Shown here: positions 56,751-64,000 of the stretch, one piece after another | How the letters are laid out: the number at the start of each line of letters is the position of its first letter | Position numbering within the stretch: the stretch's first letter is position 1 | Assembly (NCBI GenBank): GCA_963920525.1 | Contig: OY986438.1 | Location: 46,139,288 to 46,203,287 of the forward strand | Length of the DNA: 64,000 nucleotides | Direction of reading: 5' to 3' | DNA from: Dichetophora obliterata | Lineage: Eukaryota > Arthropoda > Insecta > Diptera > Sciomyzidae | Program-made: the position numbers and the translations under genes | The notes under the pieces: generated by a model | Seen by the model: the letters and a program-made list of their open reading frames with translations, nothing else | The model's database searches: none | Told to the model about the DNA's origin: nothing

Positions 56751-59700
56751 TCCTGTTCGCTGAAGCTCGTTTGCATTCGGTGTTATATCAATGTGCGATA
56801 AATTTGTTTTCATAAATTTCGCAGTTTTTCGTTACAACTCGTAGCTTTTAAAAATAAAATTGAGTCCGATACTCTGGACTTTTGTGCCTGAGCAGTTTGG
56901 TACGGACACAAATTGTTTCTGGGGTACACAAAATCTGGAGCTTATAGCATTACCTTTACCAAAGTAAACTACAGGTATACAGGTAAACTTTTCCTTTTCC
57001 CATAATCTTCTAGATTATAGATTAAGAGTTCTAGAAACGTTGAAATCAGACTTAAGCTGTTATGGTTTATCGACACAGAAATAAAAACACTTTACTTCAC
57101 TTCTTCCAAAAACTGATTATAAATTCCTAAAACGCAGTGCATTTGACACCTTCATTAACATGATATACTAATAAAGGAAATAAAATTGAAACAATACCTT
57201 AGATAATAAATATTGTTATATTTTTCAATAAAACATTTTTTAGTGCAAATATTATTATAATATGTGATAAAATAACCATATTAATTATAATTTATTTAAT
57301 AAAATTGTCGAATAAGACATTTAAGTCTTAAAATAATAAATGAATTAAAAATTTTAAAGAAAGAACGTTAGGAATACTATAATTAATTAAATTTTTCACA
57401 GCGCTGTTCTTTCAAAAAACTTTCTATAATTTTTAATAAATATTAATTTTTCAAGCAATTCCTATTTCGCCACTTGATTAAAAAACTTGCCTGCGAATCG
57501 AATTTCTGGCTTTATTTATTTCAATGTTTTAACAAAAACTTGCTCCATTATTTCAACGATTCATTTCTATCATTAACGTTTTTCGAGCCACTCCTTTAGC
57601 AGAGTCGTCGTCGTCGTTGTGTCCAACTACTACTGTTTCAAGTTTTTAACTCAACTCATGTCTAATTTTCACATTTTTACTTCACCAATTAAATTTCAAA
57701 ATTAAGTTTATTAAATAGTTGACCATAAAATGCGCTGAGATAAAAAAATAGTCAGGAACATAAAAGCTATGCTTGTTGTTATGGTTTTGACATTTTTTAT
57801 TTAGAGAAATAAAATTTATAACTACTGGACGATCTGGCTGTTGGGCTGTGCAATCGATGACTGTCACAACTGTCGTTGCGTGGCGCTATTGGGCGCAAAC
57901 GTACGATTTCATTAAGTAGCCTCAAATTACAATCTCAGCGATCACCCGCTGAGCTACTGGCTATCGTGAATAGCTTGTTGTGATGTGGGGAACGCATAAA
58001 CAATAAAAAAAAAATATGTACTAAAATGCTACAACTTTTAGTCTGGACAAAGAATGGTATATATATAAAATATTTTTGCAGATGCCAGTGTGCCACAAGT
58101 GACAGTGAATGACATGACATGATGCGGTAAATTTCGTCATAGCGCACGCACTTGGGTAAACATTTAATTTTATTCAGCTGTGTAAGCAGCTTAACTTGCG
58201 AAAAATTTCTGAAATAATTATAAATTTCCAGCATTACTGCAATGAAATAAGGCAGTTTTTCTTCGGTGTCCACAAGTAGGATGTAATAGGATGCAGTGCA
58301 CTCAGTGTCTAGTCAGCAGCATTGCAGAGTGGCGCATGCGTTAAATGAGTTGAGTGAATAGGATTTAAGTGCTTGTTTTAATGCTAGCATAAAATTTACT
58401 AATTTATATCTACAGAGAATTATTGCTGCACTGCGTCACAACTGACTGAAAGCGGCTGGCGTTGTTCGACTGTTTGTTCACTTGCTCTGCCAGTTTAAAA
58501 AACACAAAACAAGTGCCTCGCTGTGCCTCATGATCTGCAATCTTAAATTAATGATGCCTGATTACCATGTGGCGTTTGGTCGGTCAGTTATTTTGCTATC
58601 GATCTGAGCGTTTGGATAAGGAAATAAGTTACGTTTATGCTGTGCAGCTTGTGGTGGCTTTTGCTGCTTGCTCTTGGTACAAATTCTATTTTCTGGTGCT
58701 GAAACCTTGGCGACTTCATTGGATAGATCGGTTTACAATATAAATGCTTATCTGGCTGCAAATGACGAATACTTATTTGTCGGGCGGTAGGTCGCATAAT
58801 ATTTAAATGTTTATTTCCTCATCAAATTTATGATTTGAGGTTCTCGCTGTGATTCTAAAGAAATTTTACAGTTTAAATGGTAGCAACGTAAGAATTTATC
58901 ATTGTCTTGGATCTAATTAAAATTTCATGGTAGCCAAGTGAGTGACTGGAATGCGGTTATGGTATAAATATATGTATATATCTTTTAAGATAATTTTGGT
59001 GTTATAAGATAAAATAGTTTATTAAAGATACAACATATTTATTTGTATTTTCTTAAAAACGTAGACTTAATTGAATCAAATGAAATAGCTTTTTTATGAT
59101 ATGAGTAAACATATATTGAACTTTAAGCTAGGGTGGATTTTTTGATTAGCTATTTTGTTTACAAAAATATATTAAAAATAAAATAGAACACTTTGAAGTT
59201 AAACATCTTTTTGTAAGTTTAATATCAAATGTTCTCTGTTTAATGTTTCGCTTTTTATGTTGTGTAATTAAATATATAAATAATACTAAAAATAAAAAAA
59301 ACGAAAATAAATGTCTGTCGATTTTTTTATTCTTACACATTTAATTTTGTCGACTTTTGATTTTCTTTGAGTTTTTCTATTATAAGCTGTTCTGAGCAAA
59401 AGACTGCAACAACAAACTCAATCAACAGTCTGCAGTCAAGTTTGTCGCTTAACCTTTAAGTAGGGAGTGAAGTTTTATCTATTTATCATTATTTATTATA
59501 TTGATTTTTATTATATATTTATTATTTGCTTACCAATCTATTGACCGCTCAACCTTGTCTCTTCACGATCGTTTAGCAACTAGAAGTACTGTATTGTGTA
59601 CTACTTATCCAAGTAGGTAGAAGAAAACCATGTGATTCTCGGAAATCGCGGAAATATAGAGGCCTCTGAGACCCCATGTCCATAGTTAAGACTGAAAGAG

Positions 59701-59860
59701 TTAAGTTTTTTTAGTTATTACTCAAAAATAAGTGGACACAATTTTTTTTTAGCTTTATTAAATAAAATAGTTTTTATAGCTTACTAGCTATTTCCAGCGC
59801 TATTTGCTACTCTTTATCTATATATTTTTAAATTTTCAGCTTATGTTGTGTGTCTGTATA
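56751..59860. other. Non-coding sequence, complex between about 57.5 and 58.8 kb
   Basis: AT-rich on the outside. The central part has TCGTCGTCGTCGTTG at about 57606 and mixed composition. The 112-codon minus-strand frame (57935-58273) and the 69-codon frame at 58588-58797 show no domain. A tRNA box-A-like TAGCTCAGCGGG on the minus strand near 57945-57957 lacks a box B. Confidence 0.4.
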
Positions 59861-59869
59861 GAAATAATC

Positions 59870-60109
59870 GGACACCGAGGTCAATACTTTCCGAAAGTTT
59901 GAACTCAATCCGACGATAAGTTTTGAAGAACTTGATTTTTTGGTTTTGGAGATGTATGGGTGGTGCCACGTTCTCTTTTCCATCTCTCAAACATTTTTTT
60001 GTGATGATTAGTTTTGATTAAATCCATCGTTCTTCACAAATTGCAAAATATCGTGTTTAAGGTTTTGAAGTTGTATAGGAGTTGCCACGCCCATTGCCTT
60101 ATGCCACTT
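59870..60109 (+). repeat. Possible DINE/Helentron-like remnant
   Basis: The phrases GTTTTGGAGATGTATGGGTG-GTGCCACG (about 59942-59970) and GTTTTGAAGTTGTATAGGAG-TTGCCACGCCC (about 60062-60092) are internally duplicated. They also resemble the GCCACGCCCA phrases of INE-1/DINE-1-type fly elements. No ends can be placed. Confidence 0.3.
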
Positions 60110-60372
60110 GTATTTTAGACCATCACGGCTGAATCATTGAAGCTATCTACCTTATATTCACAACATGTTTCATGTAGTCCTCAGAAATTTTTCGTTTTTT
60201 TAGATCCCCCTAGGTGGCGCTGCGGTCGACTTATAAAAAATTATCAATATAAAACGATAAAAATCGACCACAGCGCCACCTAATGGATCTAAAAATAACA
60301 AAAAAAAATTCAGAAGACCAAGATTATAAGGTGAATAGCTTCAATGGTTCAGCCGTGATGGTTAAAAATACA
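60110..60372. mobile_element. Near-perfect hairpin element, about 260 bp
   Basis: The left arm from TGTATTTTAGACCATCACGG, then CTGAATCATTGAAGCTAT, pairs with the right arm ATAGCTTCAATGGTTCAGCC, then GTGATGGTTAAAAATACA. The pairing continues inward to GGTGGCGCTGCGGTCGA / TCGACCACAGCGCCACC, leaving a loop of only about 20 bp near 60232-60260. The arms are about 120 bp each and there is no coding frame. It is a short palindromic MITE, or an inverted duplication of a segment of the neighbouring repeat. As a transcript it would form a long double-stranded hairpin. Confidence 0.85.
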
Positions 60373-61000
60373 TTCGCACCAACGTTATGATTATACATAG
60401 AATTTTTTTCTTTATAAATTTTTTACGATAAATTTTTGTGTATAGGAAATTTTTTACAGAATTTCATTTCTGGCATCAGTTTTGTTCTAGCTGTGCACGT
60501 TTATATACGAAAATTTTTTGAAAAAAATTCCTAACGAAAAAATTCACAAAATTGAAGATGCGATGGGGTTTTTTTTTTTTTAAATAACTTTATATGCCCG
60601 ATCCGAAAATCGTCCAGGCAACATAGGTTTTCAAATCGACCCAGCGTTATGTATGATCTCAAGAATACATTTCATAATATATTTTTAAACAGACAAAAAA
60701 GCAGTTACGTTAAATTTGTTGCGTTTTAGTTTGCATAATATTGATTTTTTTACTTTGCGTCTTACTTTTTTACGGAATGCGTGATAAATAGATAGTTATA
60801 TTTCTTATTATTTAACGATGTTCTTTATTTATTTCTAGTTTTTCATTAATTGTATTTCATAAACATTTTTCTATTAATTTTGATTAGTATTTATATTTTT
60901 TTCAGATTAATGTAAAAATAGTTTTTTGAATAAATATTAACCCTAATTCATTGTGAAAAATATTCCCAGTCTTTAGTCATTAATAAAAATTTCTATGCAA
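60373..61000. other. AT-rich sequence, nothing recognised
   Basis: Non-coding spacer. Confidence 0.4.
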
Positions 61001-62300
61001 CTCAAACTAAGACTTTAAATGCATTGACCCAAAAAGTTAGCCACAACATAGTTCAGCAATTTTTCACACAAATAAATCGAAATGTTCAACACTGCCGCAA
61101 ACGCCTCTTGCACACACCTTCTACTGCATCATATTATGCTTCTTCTTCCTCTCCTTCATTTGATTTGTTTGTAGTGCGACCTCAACTACAACAGCAACGT
61201 ATAATTTGCATGATGCCATTAAACTCTGACCCCAGTCCATCTTTCAATTGATAACTGAGCGATAAACATTAAACAATGACCAACACAATAAAAACAACAA
61301 ACAATCGAAATGACTGACGATCGGCAAATGGCCAAGCTTCTCCATCAGCTAGCTTAAAACAAGCAAATGTAAACGCTAAAACTCTCAAACAAAGTAACGA
61401 AAATAAATCTGGACGAACTCGAGGAGTTTGGGGGCAACACCATTTATCGCGCGAGCAATTTACAAAAAAAAAACAACTAAAAATCTTAAATAGCAACAAC
61501 AACTGCAGCACATAACTATCACCATCATCAGCAGCAACACTAGAAAAGCAACATACAAAACAAAAAACCTGGCATTGTTTGATTTTCAAAACAATCGCAT
61601 TCAAATAATAACTCAAACAATTGCAAGCGATTTGTTTGAAATATTTTTGATCTGATTCAAATGCCTCAAAAAATACAACTGAGCAAAAAACAACAATAAA
61701 ACAGCAACAAAAACAACGAGAAAACCACCAGCGATAAAGATGCTGCAAATCGTAATAAAAATAATAGAAACAATTGCAATCAAAATTTGAAACAAGTTCG
61801 ATCGTAACGCCCTTAGGGCATCAACCAACAACAACAACAACAACAATAGCAACAACTGGAACAAGCGTAAAACTTTTTTGATGCACTCGGTTTTGTGCTG
61901 GAATGCCGCGTGGGTGGATGAAGAACTTAAATGAAAACTTAGACAACAATTGCATTGCTTGTTCTGCACTCTTGCATCTAATAAGAGATGGATATAAAGC
62001 TGGTTCACACACAAACACTAACACACATAAATATACTCTCATACAAACCTATGTTCGCATACTACAGAAGAACAAGATGACCTTTAACTGTTATAAGTGA
62101 AGCACGATCATTGCTTGATATCGCATTAAAAACTTGGGAATTTGTTTATTATATTTTTTTCTATTTTATATCTGCTGGTGCTTTTGTTGTTGATTTAACT
62201 TGACTTGTTGTTGTTGTTGTTCTTTTTCTTCTTCTAAAAACACCTAAAAACTAATACAAATATTCCAGCCAGTGATGTTTTAATCCAAATAATTGTTGAA
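61001..62300. other. Complex CAA-rich block, possible untranslated exon or regulatory DNA
   Basis: Rich in CAACAACAA (near 61829-61847) and TTGTTG (near 62198-62222). The long open frames on the minus strand (61269-61748, 159 codons; 61613-62014, 133 codons) are Phe/Cys/Leu-rich reflections of the CAA/AAC plus strand, which rarely reads as a stop in that orientation, so I do not call them genes. A 65-codon plus-strand frame from 61903 (MPRGWMKNLNENLDN) is unrecognised. Confidence 0.35.
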
Positions 62301-64000
62301 AAATGGTTAATTTGACGTTGTATAATTTTCACTTAGATAAATATGCTAAGAATAAGAAAAAGCACTACAAATATTCAAAGTCTTCTTTTGTTTATTAATA
62401 AACAAATACCTATTTAATTGACTAGTCTTATATGCAATTGAAAAAATTTTGTAAAAATAAGCAAAATTCATGACGCTAGCTCGTTTTTAATCCTATATAC
62501 ATTTTATGATATTAAATTGGATAAACTTATTTTCATGTCCTTTAACTAACACTTTCATGACAAAATCAAGTAACTAACTGCTAGAACAATTTTTTTAATT
62601 GTAGTGCAATAAATTGATTGGGGACTTTAATTAATTTTTTCTTGTCTGTTTTCGTAGTGCTTGAATTTAAATAAAAAAAAAAAATAAATAAAAAGTAATT
62701 CGGTTCGCCTTAAAAACATTAATAGAGTTAAAAGAGGTAACTACACAAAACTAAGCAACTTAAGTTACCTTGGCACTTGACTTAAAAATTCTTTTCTCCA
62801 TACTGAAATATTTATTGTAAATTTTCTTGTAAAAAACCTGCTTATTTGTTGAGTTGCTTGATTTTGTATTGAAAATTCATACAAAAATATACTTTATTTA
62901 TTCTTAAGTGAATTATTATATTTCTATGAATTTATATTCATTATATGAATTACCATATAATGAAACACATTAACTTATTTTTATTTAATTTAATAATTCT
63001 TTTAATTATATTTTTAATAAATTTATGTAAAAATTAAAAAATATAAAAACTATAAAAATAACAAATATTTGCACCAAAAATACCCTTTTTCTGTGAGTAA
63101 GAAAACAACTAATGTTTTTAATTACTTCCGGGTCCTTAATCACGAATCTGGCACCCAAATTTCTAAATCATGGCAGGATTTTGAGAAAACCGTGATTCAA
63201 GGTCAAAAATTTTACTAAGAGAAATCAACTTTAAGCGTCGAAAATAAAAGTGGTTCACGATTTTTGTCGGTGGCAAAGATGGTTGTCATAAATTGATAAA
63301 AACTTTTTTTTCATACTGCCATCCCCTCACTCCTTTTGATCCTTATTTTTACGTTTTTCAAAAATAATATCTTTTGGCATAGACTATATTCGGCAGGCAA
63401 AACATTTAGAAATGTAATATTATGTGTTGGCAAAAAATCATACCCATAATAAATATATAGGGTCTTTCAACTTCAAAATTACCCTAGATCAAACATATCA
63501 AAACAATAGACCCCTTAATGCATTATTAATTTTTTTCATTTATATGACTACTTAATGACTTACCTTTCCAACATTAGATCAAACTTAACATTCGGTTTAG
63601 AAATGTTTGAGATATGAGTTTTCGTAAAATCAATTTTCGACGTTTCTGCCGACGACTCCGCCAAAAATCGCACTAAACTTTTTCCTCCAAATCAATATTT
63701 TATTTTCGTCATTGATGCTCCATGCAAAATTTTACCCAAATCGGAGATGAACATTCCGTAAGGCCGGTACGTTAAAAATGGAATTGCTTCAAAAATCTAT
63801 AAATTTTTTGTATGAATATAAATTTTCTTTTAATATGAGCGCATAATTTAATACCAAAGTACTTATATGTATGTATGTATGGTTTTTCAATACCTATGAT
63901 TGAACTTAAAATATTATTATGATTAAACTTATTATATTGACTGCACTCTTTCATGTCAGATGCCAAATGGTGCAAAACTACCTGAAAGCATTTCTAACAA
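62301..64000. other. AT-rich sequence, nothing recognised
   Basis: Non-coding sequence to the end of the window. The part from about 63460 to 63760 has mixed composition with phrases such as AATCGGAGATGAACATTCCG that look like an old dispersed repeat, but I cannot assign it. Confidence 0.4.

Noticed and set aside
57917..57965. tRNA-like box A on the minus strand (TAGCTCAGCGGG)
   Set aside because: No box B and no T arm follow, and no full cloverleaf can be drawn; at most a SINE-head remnant.
61269..62014. Minus-strand open frames of 159 and 133 codons
   Set aside because: They are the reverse reading of CAA/AAC-rich sequence, are low-complexity Phe/Leu/Cys/Val, overlap each other in different frames and show no domain.

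Overview
The window looks like a gene-poor stretch (large intron or intergenic desert) of a higher fly (Brachycera). This rests on the low GC content, the abundant CAA/CAG/CTG microsatellite words, the INE-1/DINE-1-style phrases around 33.3 kb, and a rosa-type (DD41D) mariner transposase. A tephritid or a drosophilid both fit; I cannot choose between them. I see no convincing complete host protein-coding gene, no functional tRNA or rRNA gene and no CRISPR array. Only one weak candidate for a host coding exon pair is listed (53.6-54.0 kb).

Most of what can be named is mobile DNA, much of it of the fold-back (inverted-repeat) type. From left to right: a SINE remnant (0.6-1.0 kb); a CACG-ended fold-back (3.9-4.4); a CACTCTAA-ended element (8.0-8.6) beside a GCCCTATT-ended MITE (8.7-9.0); a long-TIR element (15.3-16.2) followed by the 3' end of a non-LTR retrotransposon (16.4-17.5); an ATTCATT-rich low-complexity fold-back invaded by a full-length tRNA-derived SINE (18.5-19.4); two interlocked fold-backs ending CCCTGCAGTGTAA (19.8-21.6); a minisatellite (24.7-25.2); a minus-strand solo-LTR candidate (26.6-27.5); another CACTCTAA copy and an inverted SINE (31.3-32.2); a DINE-1-like scrap (33.2-33.5); a second CACG fold-back (36.6-37.4); a C-rich triplicate repeat (38.1-38.4); two CACTCTAA elements (39.5-42.4); a four-deep nest (44.2-47.8); a GTCAATCC-ended element (55.3-56.1); a TCCGAG-ended MITE (56.4-56.75); and a near-perfect hairpin element (60.1-60.4).

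The nest is the most informative structure. A CACTCTAA element (TA duplication) holds a rosa-type mariner (TA duplication). The mariner transposase frame is split by a CACTG...CAGTG element (AT duplication). That element in turn holds a roughly 1-kb palindrome of 39-40-bp units laid out in mirror order. Removing the CACTG element with one AT copy rejoins the transposase frame exactly, which fixes the order of the insertions.

Between the transposon blocks lie blocks of more complex sequence with CTG/CAG runs (about 6.1-7.6, 11.9-14.4, 22.6-24.4, 29.6-31.1, 34.1-35.5, 42.8-43.7, 50.8-53.3, 57.5-58.8 and 61.0-62.3 kb). These are the likeliest places for regulatory DNA or untranslated exons. A 25-bp motif (core GTGTCTTAAGTC) recurs five times in both orientations, outside recognised transposons. 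All identifications are from reading the sequence by eye; no database or alignment was run.
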